Positions 8,240 to 15,505 of a DNA stretch of 20,482 nt are shown here, piece after piece. Source of the stretch: JACRPI01 sp964385055. GTDB lineage: Archaea > Nanobdellota > Nanobdellia > Woesearchaeales > DSVV01. Positions within the stretch are counted from its first letter, which is position 1. Each line of letters opens with the position of its first letter. The stretch is from positions 1 to 20,482 of the forward strand of contig CAYLMH010000023.1 of assembly GCA_964385055.1 (NCBI GenBank). Direction: 5' to 3'. Below the pieces are notes generated by a model that worked only from the letters and a program-made list of their open reading frames with translations, was not told the origin of the DNA and did no database searches. A program made the position numbers and the translations under genes.

Positions 8240-9753
8240 TATTGTAAAATTCGCACAAAACCGGTATTCCCATCCACTTCTACAATATCTCCATCTTTAA
8301 TTATCTCTGTTGCAATTTTGGTTTGCACAACACAGGGAATTCCTACTTCTCTTGCGAGTGTTGCAGGATGCGAAGTAATTCCTGATCCGCCATCTGCAAC
8401 AATCCCTTTACACAGCATTAGTGGTTTGATAAACGATGGAACAGCTTGCACGGTAATCATGATGTCTCCGCTTTGTACTTTGTGAAAATCAGAAGGGTGA
8501 AAGATAATTCTTGCAGGTCCTCGCGCAATGCCCGCTGCGCCAGAAAGTCCTTTCAGTTCTTTTGCATCTTTATTTACTTTTTTTACTGCGCTAAAAAGCT
8601 CTTCTGCTTCTTCATTCTCAAACAACGTATATGATCCTTCTTTGCATGCAACAACGCATTTTTCATACCTTTTTTCAATTTGTTCTTTTCTGTCTTCCTT
8701 ATTTATTATCGCTGCTTCAAGATCATGTGGGAGTAGCATTCGCACTAATGGTAAAGAGAGGCTTGTTCTTCTACTTATTTCCTCTATTACATGATCAAAA
8801 TAATATAATGACTGTGAAACGAGTTTTTTTCGTAATTCTTTTAACGTGATTCCTTCTCTCATTATTGAGAAAAATTGTCTTTCTTCTTCGCTGAGTTGGA
8901 GTTCTGTTTCTTTTTCTTTGATTCTCTTTTCTACTTCTTGTTTTTCATTTTCTGCTTTATTTGCTTTCTCTTCAACATCCGATTCGTTTAGTGTTTCTTT
9001 TATTTTCTCAATAACTTCTTTCTTTGTAAGAATAGGATCTTCATAATCGCGCGTTATCCAGAACCATCTTTCCGTATGTTTTTCTATATATGCGTTTAGT
9101 TCTTGGTTTTTGGCAAGCGCTTCCTCAATGTCTTTTGTTCCTTTTGAAAACAATTCACTCCAGGTCAGGTTGTTTTTGATCTGTGCTGCAATTTTCAGCC
9201 GTTCTTTTTCTTCCTGCTTGGTGTGCATTGCATCATATGTGAATGTCAGTGTGGTAAATGCTTCTGCAGCATTTTCTTTTGTTTCTAAAAGTTTTTGAAG
9301 ATGTTTTGTGAGTGGCTGTTCAAGGACAAGGACAACAAAATAACGACCATAGACTTCTTTGTAGAACGCGCGATATTTGAGATAGAGGTCTACAAGCTCT
9401 TTGTCAGAAACACTTTTCAAGTCTCGTTTTTTTGTTTCTTTTAGCCAATCGAGCCATTGTTCAGCTATTGGTGCTATTGAAGCAATGTTCTGCTTGAAAA
9501 GTTCTGGATTCTTTCTTAGCTGCTCGATGCCCTCTTTATTTATTCGCTCCATGCTTTCTTTTTCGACAGCAATGTGCATGTCTCTTTTTTCGAATAAAAG
9601 AAGAATCGGTTCCATCGTTAATCCGTTCAATAATTCTTTTGTTATTGAGGTGACTGCTTCCATAGAATACACATTCGGGAGCAAACTCATTCGCCCTCTT
9701 TTGCTTATCATAACCCATTCTTGGTTTTTGTGTTCTTGGAGTTTTTGGTTCAT
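8239..9753 (-). CDS. PEP-utilising mobile (phosphohistidine) domain protein, divergent paralog 4
   Basis: 504 aa, first gene of the operon. The N-terminal 400 residues are helical and unassigned, with RWFWITRDYEDPILT matching the YxW motif of the paralogs, and a long charged coiled-coil-like segment (about 258-300) ending in LSEEERQFFSIM. The mobile domain is recognisable but altered. SGDIMITVQAVP is followed by a region where PAMERAAAI of the paralogs has become KPLMLCKGI. The active loop is DGGSGITSHPATLARE, one residue longer, with His462 kept and followed by Pro. VEVDGNTG closes the domain. The conserved His argues it still accepts phosphate, but the changed surroundings suggest a specialised partner or substrate. 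Confidence 0.77.
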   Translation of the reverse strand: MNQKLQEHKNQEWVMISKRGRMSLLPNVYSMEAVTSITKELLNGLTMEPILLLFEKRDMHIAVEKESMERINKEGIEQLRKNPELFKQNIASIAPIAEQWLDWLKETKKRDLKSVSDKELVDLYLKYRAFYKEVYGRYFVVLVLEQPLTKHLQKLLETKENAAEAFTTLTFTYDAMHTKQEEKERLKIAAQIKNNLTWSELFSKGTKDIEEALAKNQELNAYIEKHTERWFWITRDYEDPILTKKEVIEKIKETLNESDVEEKANKAENEKQEVEKRIKEKETELQLSEEERQFFSIMREGITLKELRKKLVSQSLYYFDHVIEEISRRTSLSLPLVRMLLPHDLEAAIINKEDRKEQIEKRYEKCVVACKEGSYTLFENEEAEELFSAVKKVNKDAKELKGLSGAAGIARGPARIIFHPSDFHKVQSGDIMITVQAVPSFIKPLMLCKGIVADGGSGITSHPATLAREVGIPCVVQTKIATEIIKDGDIVEVDGNTGFVRILQ

Positions 9754-9776
9754 TGTTTTTCACGATTATTGCTAAA

Positions 9777-9784
9777 AAATAAAA
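9777..9784 (-). promoter_or_regulatory. TATA box for the phosphohistidine operon (leaderless)
   Basis: The minus strand reads TTTTATTT within a T-rich tract, centred about 27.5 bases upstream of the ATG at 9753. The same T-rich tract directly follows the stop of the upstream gene and could also act as its termination signal. Confidence 0.5.
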
Positions 9785-9791
9785 GAAAAAA

Positions 9792-10463
9792 TTAACAAAT
9801 GGTGTAATTTGCAGTCATGTCACGATATTTCATTTGGACAGCAATAACACCACTCTTTGCTTGTTCCATGGTGAATTGCACTACTTCTGCAGTTCGTGCA
9901 GCGCCACCAAACACATTTGCATCATATGGCTTTCCTGTTACTTGCATGACAAGCATGGTTAAACAGGGTTCATGTCCCATGTTAAAAACTCGTCCTGTTT
10001 GTCCATCTTTCAAATCCTCAAAATGTCTTGTGACTGCATGAACGTGTCCTTGATATCGTTGTCCAACTTGTACCGGTAATTCTGTTCCAGCGTGCAAGTT
10101 TGCAGGATTTGCGCAATATTCGACAACTCTATTTTCAAATTCTACTCTATCTTCAATTCCTTGAGTAATTTCCTTTATTCTTGCATCATCTTCTTTGCAT
10201 CTTTCCATGCCACTTAATGCATCAACTCTTTTAATATACAAATCCTCAATGCCTAAATGATGAGCAATAGCTGCGATACCCATAGCTGTTCTCGCTGTTC
10301 CAGAGCGATAAAACCATATTCCTCCATCAGAAATACTTATTCTGCTTGCAGCTTCAGGTGCTTCCTGTGTCATCCCTACTGGAGAAGGTGCATCCCACTT
10401 CTTTCCTTCATATCTCAACGAATCTAAATGTCTACTCACGTCAACGATTAATTGCTTTGTCAT
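9792..10463 (-). CDS. divergent histidine phosphatase superfamily-like protein
   Basis: 223 aa. I assign it tentatively to the histidine phosphatase superfamily from the order of motifs. DVSRHLDSL has Arg11-His12 in place of the usual RHG. YRSGTARTAMG (about 52-62) resembles the S..R..T second-substrate helix. GRVFNMGHEPCLTM has His164 where the second catalytic His is expected. The Gly after RH is lost and the spacing is unusual, so it may be a degenerate or non-enzymatic member. It is the last gene of an operon that starts with a clearer family member at 12326. The start carries GAGGTAAACAAAAATG, identical to that of the neighbouring upstream gene. An alternative is an unrelated protein with coincidental motifs. 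Confidence 0.6.
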   Translation of the reverse strand: MTKQLIVDVSRHLDSLRYEGKKWDAPSPVGMTQEAPEAASRISISDGGIWFYRSGTARTAMGIAAIAHHLGIEDLYIKRVDALSGMERCKEDDARIKEITQGIEDRVEFENRVVEYCANPANLHAGTELPVQVGQRYQGHVHAVTRHFEDLKDGQTGRVFNMGHEPCLTMLVMQVTGKPYDANVFGGAARTAEVVQFTMEQAKSGVIAVQMKYRDMTANYTIC

Positions 10464-10476
10464 TTTTGTTTACCTC
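10457..10476 (-). repeat. translation-start cassette, copy 2
   Basis: A 20-base sequence reading GAGGTAAACAAAAATGACAA on the minus strand. It holds a Shine-Dalgarno core GAGGT, an A-rich spacer and the start codon. It is identical at 10937-10956 before the neighbouring gene; a looser version (GAGGTAGAGAAATATG) precedes the gene at 11558. Confidence 0.85.
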
Positions 10477-10484
10477 ATATTTTT

Positions 10485-10943
10485 TTATTTAGTAACATAC
10501 CCAACCATGTAACCTATTCCGTAACCAACTAGTGTTTGGATTGCCCCTTTCCCAGCCCCAGTAAACCCTCCTAGGACTATACCTTTTGGAACTCCAGTGA
10601 TGGCACCTTTTAGCGTCGCTTCGCCTAATCTTTCTTCAAGCGCTCTTTCTTCAATTATGGACACTTCAGAAGGTTGTTTGGGAATAGCAAGACGCGAGCT
10701 AAAAGAATATAATCCTAACATTCCACCACCTATCGCTCCATAGATGCCTCCTAAAAACCCACTTACTCCTCCTCGAACAAGCGTAGGACCATAAATTAAC
10801 ATCCATTCTGTGGATGGAGACAAATAAACTCCTTGCGCATCATAAAAACCATGATATCCTCCGGTAACTAAAGAAGCAATTCCAAGAGTATTAGGCATTA
10901 ATGATTTATTAGATGATACTGAACTTTTTGTTGATGTTGTCAT
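10485..10943 (-). CDS. unrecognised glycine-rich, probably membrane-associated protein
   Basis: 152 aa. I do not recognise a family. After a Ser/Thr/Lys-rich polar N-terminus (residues 1-14) it has three glycine-rich hydrophobic stretches: around IASLVTGGYHGF, a longer one spanning GGVSGFLGGIYGAIGGGML (about 57-80), and a C-terminal one (about 111-150) with repeated Gly at helix-packing spacing. A charged segment containing EERALEERL separates the last two. This looks like glycine-zipper-type membrane insertion, but that is inference from composition. It is the third gene of the operon, 6 bases after the previous stop, with the shared GAGGTAAACAAAA start cassette. Confidence 0.6.
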   Translation of the reverse strand: MTTSTKSSVSSNKSLMPNTLGIASLVTGGYHGFYDAQGVYLSPSTEWMLIYGPTLVRGGVSGFLGGIYGAIGGGMLGLYSFSSRLAIPKQPSEVSIIEERALEERLGEATLKGAITGVPKGIVLGGFTGAGKGAIQTLVGYGIGYMVGYVTK

Positions 10944-10956
10944 TTTTGTTTACCTC
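10937..10956 (-). repeat. translation-start cassette, copy 1
   Basis: The identical 20-base Shine-Dalgarno, spacer and start-codon block described at 10457-10476. Here the GAGGTAA also contains the stop codon of the upstream gene, so termination and re-initiation are a few bases apart. Confidence 0.85.
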
Positions 10957-11558
10957 TGCTTTTCTGTAATTTTTCCTTCTAATGTTATCCCTAAAATCGT
11001 GGGATGATCTATATCAATCATCACATTTCCCTGAGTATCATATGTTCCGGAAATATTCCAGTCAAAATGAGGGCCTGTTCGTGTATATGTTCCACTGATT
11101 ACCCCATCAGAAACAGTAATATGAAGTCCCGAATCAAATTTATGTCCAAATCGACTCATTTCATAGGTGTTTTGATCAGATTGTTGCACATTCCAATTAA
11201 AATCAGATTTCTTTACTTCTCCAGAAAGATATCCACGACCATCAGCAGTTGCTTGGAACTGTGAGCTTGTAAACATAAGATCAACATATGTATCTACGGC
11301 GTTCTGCGTTGTGGTTCCTGTGAGTTTAGCATCAGGCCACAATGGCTTTTGAACTTCTAAATCAATGGAGGCATTTTCATACATTTTATGTGCGACAACG
11401 CCAGCAACAACAGATGCAACTGCATTTTTTGTTCTTCCTGTCTGATATTTGTCTCCATAACCAGGAAAGTCGATATATGCACTAGAAGTAATCCCTACTG
11501 TGCTTACTCCAATAATCCCTGCAATCAAACCAATTTCTATTCCTGTAATGTTTCTCAT
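10950..11558 (-). CDS. unrecognised membrane-anchored or secreted protein
   Basis: 202 aa, no family recognised. Residues 5-27 form a single hydrophobic segment (IEIGLIAGIIGVSTVGI core), which fits a signal anchor or uncleaved signal. The rest is polar and Thr/Asp/Gly-rich with alternating strand-like pattern. The C-terminal 90 residues read as successive beta strands (FDSGLHITVSDG, VISGTYTRTG, WNISGTYDTQGNVMIDI), suggesting a beta-sheet domain outside the membrane. It lies between the first histidine phosphatase and the glycine-rich protein, 6 bases after the former's stop, and has the GAGGT-type start with 8-base spacing. It is probably part of one functional set with its operon partners. 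Confidence 0.6.
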   Translation of the reverse strand: MRNITGIEIGLIAGIIGVSTVGITSSAYIDFPGYGDKYQTGRTKNAVASVVAGVVAHKMYENASIDLEVQKPLWPDAKLTGTTTQNAVDTYVDLMFTSSQFQATADGRGYLSGEVKKSDFNWNVQQSDQNTYEMSRFGHKFDSGLHITVSDGVISGTYTRTGPHFDWNISGTYDTQGNVMIDIDHPTILGITLEGKITEKQR

Positions 11559-11564
11559 ATTTCT

Positions 11565-12326
11565 CTACCTCAGTTTATCCAAATCAACTTTATATGATTG
11601 TCCATTTCTTTCTACATACGCAACATCCATAAAAATATGAGGACCACCCACTTTGTCGATCACGAGTTTTGCGCTATCTGCCATCGCAAATCCGCCACCA
11701 ATATCATCGCACTTTTCTACGCGTTGTGCTGTTCCTATCAATGTTGCTGCAACTGTTTCTGCAAGCCCTGCGTGTGTAATGAGAATCCCAAAGTCATAAT
11801 CATCACTCATGAATCTTCGCACTGCATCTCGTGTCGCTTCTCGTATTCTTGCTTCTACAGATCTGTATGATTCTATTGGCGCGCCATCATGCTCTGTTGC
11901 TTCAGGATGTGCAAGCCAATAATCCATATTACGATTACAGACTGCATTATTTGCGTTGTAGACAGCCATATTGACGTATGGTTTTCCAAAAAAGAGTCGA
12001 GAATCATTATATGTATCATTTCTAAAAGAATAGTTCGATAAATCATCAACTGATTGTGGAGGATTTCTTCCTTCTCGTGGTTGAAGGTTGAATGCGCCGA
12101 CAAGAATTGCTTCTCCTGTATATCTTGTTCGATTTGCAGGAGAATGATGAAGATATGTTCTTTCTGCTGTTATTCCTTGTTCTGTAACAAATGCTTGTAA
12201 AGGACAACCTACTCTTTCATAAAGATCTGTTATTGTTTTAGGAATAAGACTATCAAGACTTCCGCCACCTTCTTTTTGCGGTGCTTCACCATGTCGTCCA
12301 AAAACAAGTATCTTTCTGTTTGTCAT
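11565..12326 (-). CDS. histidine phosphatase superfamily protein (branch 1-like)
   Basis: 253 aa from the ATG at 12324-12326; a GTG one codon upstream is less likely. ILVFGRHGEA gives the catalytic RHG with His12 as phospho-acceptor. HHSPANRTRYTGEA (about 60-73) matches the SP..R...T substrate-binding segment. ESYRSVEARIREATRD fits the conserved helix, and ILITHAGLAE has the second catalytic His185. The family dephosphorylates sugars, nucleotides, proteins or sugar acids; the substrate here is unknown. It is the first gene of a four-gene operon with two membrane-type proteins and a second, divergent family member. The insert at residues 85-140 is long for small SixA/CobC types. Confidence 0.85.
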   Translation of the reverse strand: MTNRKILVFGRHGEAPQKEGGGSLDSLIPKTITDLYERVGCPLQAFVTEQGITAERTYLHHSPANRTRYTGEAILVGAFNLQPREGRNPPQSVDDLSNYSFRNDTYNDSRLFFGKPYVNMAVYNANNAVCNRNMDYWLAHPEATEHDGAPIESYRSVEARIREATRDAVRRFMSDDYDFGILITHAGLAETVAATLIGTAQRVEKCDDIGGGFAMADSAKLVIDKVGGPHIFMDVAYVERNGQSYKVDLDKLR

Positions 12327-12340
12327 CACTGTCTACCCCT

Positions 12341-12373
12341 ACTTTATACCTCTGTTTTTCCTGTATTTATAAA
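12341..12373 (-). promoter_or_regulatory. promoter region of the histidine phosphatase operon
   Basis: Two TATA-like boxes on the minus strand: TTTATAAATA (12364-12373), centred about 42 bases from the ATG at 12326, and TATAAAGT (12341-12348), about 18.5 bases from it. Only the distal one is compatible with an mRNA that includes the ATG, giving a leader of about 16 bases. A further CTTTATAGT lies near 12391-12399. Confidence 0.45.
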
Positions 12374-12437
12374 GTTTTCGTTGTGTTGTTACTATAAAGT
12401 AGTTCTTATTAGGGGTGGCGTTTTCCCTTCTCTTTTA

Positions 12438-12507
12438 AGAAAAAAAGAAATAACTATTAAAAAATGGGCGGAAGACCACGATCTTTAGGTCACTGGATGA
12501 ATGCCCA
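12438..12507 (-). terminator. hairpin plus U-tract downstream of RuBisCO
   Basis: On the minus strand TGGGC (12503-12507) pairs with GCCCA (12465-12469), enclosing a GACC/GGTC inner stem. The hairpin is followed at once by T6 (12459-12464) and then T7 (12440-12446). This looks like an intrinsic-type terminator for the RuBisCO transcript; the outer stem is only 5 bp. Confidence 0.45.
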
Positions 12508-12529
12508 CAACGCGCTCACTTTTTAATTC

Positions 12530-12545
12530 CACAGACGCGTCTGTG
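12530..12545. repeat. 16-bp perfect palindrome just after the RuBisCO stop codon
   Basis: CACAGACGCGTCTGTG is perfectly self-complementary and abuts the TAA stop at 12546-12548. It could form an mRNA 3' hairpin or be a dimeric protein site. Confidence 0.6.
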
Positions 12546-13859
12546 TTATCTCGGTCTCGTATGTCCCCAATATTCCAATGCTTCTCGCAATTCCTTGCTT
12601 GTTTTTGCAGCATCATCGACATGGACACCATCCATGTACGCTTCGACTGCTTCGCGCATTGCTTTCGCTCCAGCATAACTTCCGTTTGGATGGCCGTGAA
12701 CTCCTCCACCTATTTGGAGCATAATATTTGTCCCCATCCTGTTTAATACATCTTCTACTAAAATTGGGTGAAGTCCTCCTGATGAACACGGAAAGACCGG
12801 TTTTGTGCCATACCAATTTTGTGCTAAGGAATGTTCTTGCGCATTTGCTTTTGCTGTTTCTGCAGTGATTTGTTCTTGAATATTTTTTACTTCACTTGCG
12901 CCGCCCACTAATTTTCCCACTCCCGCAGTTCCAATATGCAAATTGTCGACACCAAGTAACCGAACTGATTTTGCTAAGTTTAACATAGAAAATCCATGTG
13001 CTGGAATTCGTGTAAATGCGCCGTGGAATGCACGATGCGCGTGGACTGCAAGTCCTAAATCTTTGCAGATTTCTCGTAATGAACTCACTCCCATCCAGCC
13101 GCCTGTGCAGATGTCAATCATCACATATTCACCGCCTTGCTTCGCGACAAACTTCGCGCGCTTTTCCATCTCTTGCACTGTTGGCGCGGTAACATTAATC
13201 AAATAACTTTTTTTGTCTCCTGTTAATTTTTCTGCTTTGTCACGAAGTTGTAAACAGGTTTGGACACGTCGCTGAAATGGATTAAACCATTGGTTGGAGA
13301 GATTCTCGTCATCTTTCAAAAGATCAAGACCTCCTGTCCATATTTGCCATCCTACACGTGCATGTTCAGCAGTTGTCATGCCTACTTTTGGTTTCGCGAC
13401 AGACAACATTAATGGTCGCTTTTTTTCTTTGAAGATTTTTCTGACTCCATGAATTCCAAATTGTGGGCCTGGAAAACTTTTAATGAGTTTTTTTGTCCAC
13501 TGGATGTCTTGCAGGCGTAAAGAGTCCACTGCTTTCATGCCAAAAACATTCCCTGCAATAGACGCGAGAACTTGTGACATATTTCCTGGCTCAAAATGCT
13601 CTTCAGGATACGCTATTTTTACCCAATAATTTCGCGGCGCAATTTTTTTTGCTTCATACACTTTTGCGGCAACTTTTTGGACGTGCTTGTAATGCAGTGC
13701 TTTGACTGCTGCCCATGTGCCGACACTGGATTCTGACGCAACTGCGCCAAGCGCTGTTGTGTCTTTCTGCCAACTTGGGACTTTGACGTGAAAAGTTGCA
13801 ACAAGATCGGTTGCTTTTGGTTTATAATTTAATTGAACGAAATCATCATAGCCTGCCAT
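12546..13859 (-). CDS. rbcL: ribulose-1,5-bisphosphate carboxylase, archaeal form III-type large chain
   Basis: 437 aa. Catalytic residues (spinach equivalents in brackets) are all kept: Glu43 in ASESSVGTW [E60], Asn104 in GNVFGMKA [N123], KPKVG Lys156/Lys158 [K175/K177], the carbamylation motif GGLDLLKDDEN with Lys182, Asp184, Glu185 [K201, D203, E204], HAHRAFHGA His275 [H294], His308 [H327], loop 6 Lys316 in GVGKLVG [K334], SSGGLHP Ser360 [S379] and IGGGVHGHP. Length and sequence fit form III, without the insertion typical of II/III. In archaea this enzyme works in AMP salvage: ribulose-1,5-bisphosphate made from AMP plus CO2 gives two 3-phosphoglycerate. The usual partners (AMP phosphorylase, R15P isomerase) are not in this window. 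It has a TATA box plus Shine-Dalgarno. Confidence 0.95.
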   Translation of the reverse strand: MAGYDDFVQLNYKPKATDLVATFHVKVPSWQKDTTALGAVASESSVGTWAAVKALHYKHVQKVAAKVYEAKKIAPRNYWVKIAYPEEHFEPGNMSQVLASIAGNVFGMKAVDSLRLQDIQWTKKLIKSFPGPQFGIHGVRKIFKEKKRPLMLSVAKPKVGMTTAEHARVGWQIWTGGLDLLKDDENLSNQWFNPFQRRVQTCLQLRDKAEKLTGDKKSYLINVTAPTVQEMEKRAKFVAKQGGEYVMIDICTGGWMGVSSLREICKDLGLAVHAHRAFHGAFTRIPAHGFSMLNLAKSVRLLGVDNLHIGTAGVGKLVGGASEVKNIQEQITAETAKANAQEHSLAQNWYGTKPVFPCSSGGLHPILVEDVLNRMGTNIMLQIGGGVHGHPNGSYAGAKAMREAVEAYMDGVHVDDAAKTSKELREALEYWGHTRPR

Positions 13860-13866
13860 ATTAAAG

Positions 13867-13872
13867 CACCTC
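13867..13872 (-). promoter_or_regulatory. Shine-Dalgarno of RuBisCO
   Basis: The minus strand reads GAGGTG, 7 bases before the ATG at 13859. It supports this start and shows that RuBisCO is translated from a leadered mRNA, unlike most neighbours. Confidence 0.65.
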
Positions 13873-13901
13873 TTTATTTAGTCTCTTTTTGACGATAGAA
13901 G

Positions 13902-13909
13902 TATTTATA
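13902..13909 (-). promoter_or_regulatory. TATA box for RuBisCO
   Basis: The minus strand reads TATAAATA. Transcription about 26 bases on would give a leader of roughly 20 bases holding the GAGGTG site. Confidence 0.55.
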
Positions 13910-13932
13910 GGTTTGGGTTTTCTTAGAACTAT

Positions 13933-15468
13933 TTACTCTTCTGTCTTCTGCGGTGGAGAAACTTCTTTGCCTAAAGAAAGGAATGATGCGCCTGCAAAGA
14001 ATTGCGCAATCACACCTGGGAGCGTATCCATCGCAACACGTATTTGTTTTGTTGTTTCTCGATCTCGCACAGTCACTGCGTTGTCTTCCAATGATTCAAA
14101 GTCTACTGTAATACAAAGAGGAATTCCCATCTCATCACCACGCGCATAGCGTCGTCCAATGCTTCCTGATTTGTCATACTGGCAAACAAATTGTTTTTGT
14201 AATTGGACAAAGAGGTCCTGCGCTTTGTCTTTGAGTTTATTGACGAGTGGAAAGACTCCAATTTGTACAGGTGTTAGTGATGGGTGTAAATGAAGTACCA
14301 CATTTTCTCGCGTTTTATCTTCTTCATACGCATCAAACAAGATTGCAAGGAACAATCGTTCTACTCCTTGACTTGGCTCTGCCGCAACATACGGCACAAT
14401 CTTTTGTTTTGTTTCTTCGTCATACAGGACGATTGGTTTACCAGACATTTCTCCATGCTTTGTTAAGTCATACTGTGTTCTGTCTGCATCTCCATGGATT
14501 TCTTTCCAACCAAACGGAAATTTGTATTCAATATCAAAACATGCACCTGCATAATGCGCAAGCTCATCTTTTCTATGTTCTCGAATTCGGATATTTTCTT
14601 TTTTGATTCCTAATTCCATAAACCATTCATAATATGCCGCAAGCCAGTACGCATGCCACTTTGTCGCGAGTGATTTTTCTACAAGCTGCTGTAATGGAAT
14701 TTCTGTATGTTCTTTTTTGTGCTCCTGTTGTTCTGCAGAAAGAAGTTGCACTTTGAGATCTTTGACACCTTCATAAAGTGGGCAATCTTGCGTTTTCTCT
14801 GGGTGGACAAAAAATTCAATCTCCATTTGTTCGAATTCTCTGCTTCTGAATAGGAAGTCTCTTGGACTTATTTCATTTCTAAACGCTTTTCCTACTTGCG
14901 CAATCCCAAATGGAAGTTTTGCCCGCGCATTGTCCGCGACAAGATTGAAATTGATGAAAATGCTTTGCGCTGTTTCTGGTCGGAGAAACGCAGTGTTCTT
15001 TGTTCCCTGCGTTGGACCCACTGCTGTTTCAAACATCAAATTGAATGGTTTTACTTCTTCAAACTCTTCGCCATTCTCTGCAACAAGTTTGTGCTCTTTG
15101 ACGAGTCTGTTTACTTCTTCTACTGTAATTCCTTCTGTGTCTATACTGAGTTTTTCCGCAAGAAATTGATCTGCTCTGTATTTGATTTTTGTCTTCTTTG
15201 ACGTGAGCATGAGATCTGCAAAACACGCCGCGTGCCCACTTGCTTCCCAGACTTTTCTGTTTGTAATAATAGAACCATCAATGCCAAAAATATCATTTCT
15301 GCTTTGGACAAAGTGTTTCCACCACTGACGCTTGATATTATTTTTGAGTTCAACACCTAATGGACCAAAGTCCCAGAATCCTGCAAGACCGCCATATATT
15401 TCTGCAGTTGGATAAACAAATCCTTTCCGCTTGCAAAATGCAGCCATTTCTTCGATTGAGATACTCAT
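13933..15468 (-). CDS. glyS: glycyl-tRNA synthetase (dimeric, archaeal/eukaryal type)
   Basis: 511 aa class II synthetase that attaches glycine to tRNA-Gly. The N-terminus MSISIEEMAAFCKRKGFVYP, the glycine-rich YGGLAGFWDFGPLG and the following WEASGH are typical of the single-chain alpha2 GlyRS. Motif 2 is FRNEISPRDFLFRSREFEQ. Motif 3 lies at EPSQGVERLFLAIL. The C-terminal 100 residues form the class II anticodon-binding domain, with GIPLCITVDFES and TVRDRET. Length is ordinary for the family. The start is fixed by a TATA box centred about 25.5 bases upstream. It lies 73 bases from the RuBisCO start, with its own promoter. Confidence 0.96.
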   Translation of the reverse strand: MSISIEEMAAFCKRKGFVYPTAEIYGGLAGFWDFGPLGVELKNNIKRQWWKHFVQSRNDIFGIDGSIITNRKVWEASGHAACFADLMLTSKKTKIKYRADQFLAEKLSIDTEGITVEEVNRLVKEHKLVAENGEEFEEVKPFNLMFETAVGPTQGTKNTAFLRPETAQSIFINFNLVADNARAKLPFGIAQVGKAFRNEISPRDFLFRSREFEQMEIEFFVHPEKTQDCPLYEGVKDLKVQLLSAEQQEHKKEHTEIPLQQLVEKSLATKWHAYWLAAYYEWFMELGIKKENIRIREHRKDELAHYAGACFDIEYKFPFGWKEIHGDADRTQYDLTKHGEMSGKPIVLYDEETKQKIVPYVAAEPSQGVERLFLAILFDAYEEDKTRENVVLHLHPSLTPVQIGVFPLVNKLKDKAQDLFVQLQKQFVCQYDKSGSIGRRYARGDEMGIPLCITVDFESLEDNAVTVRDRETTKQIRVAMDTLPGVIAQFFAGASFLSLGKEVSPPQKTEE

Positions 15469-15489
15469 AGTTTAACAGAAAATCAAGGG

Positions 15490-15497
15490 ATTTATAA
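15490..15497 (-). promoter_or_regulatory. TATA box for glyS (leaderless)
   Basis: The minus strand reads TTATAAAT, centred about 25.5 bases upstream of the ATG at 15468. Confidence 0.6.
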
Positions 15498-15505
15498 TGT
15501 TTGTG

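Noticed and set aside
3831..9753. Interpretation of the four paralogs as PEP synthase or PTS enzyme I
   Set aside because: Only the mobile His domain is present; no ATP-grasp nucleotide-binding domain, no PEP-binding TIM barrel and no HPr-binding domain are seen.
12464..12526. 20-aa plus-strand ORF (MGGRPRSLG...)
   Set aside because: No ribosome site, and it overlaps the hairpin/U-tract region downstream of RuBisCO on the other strand.
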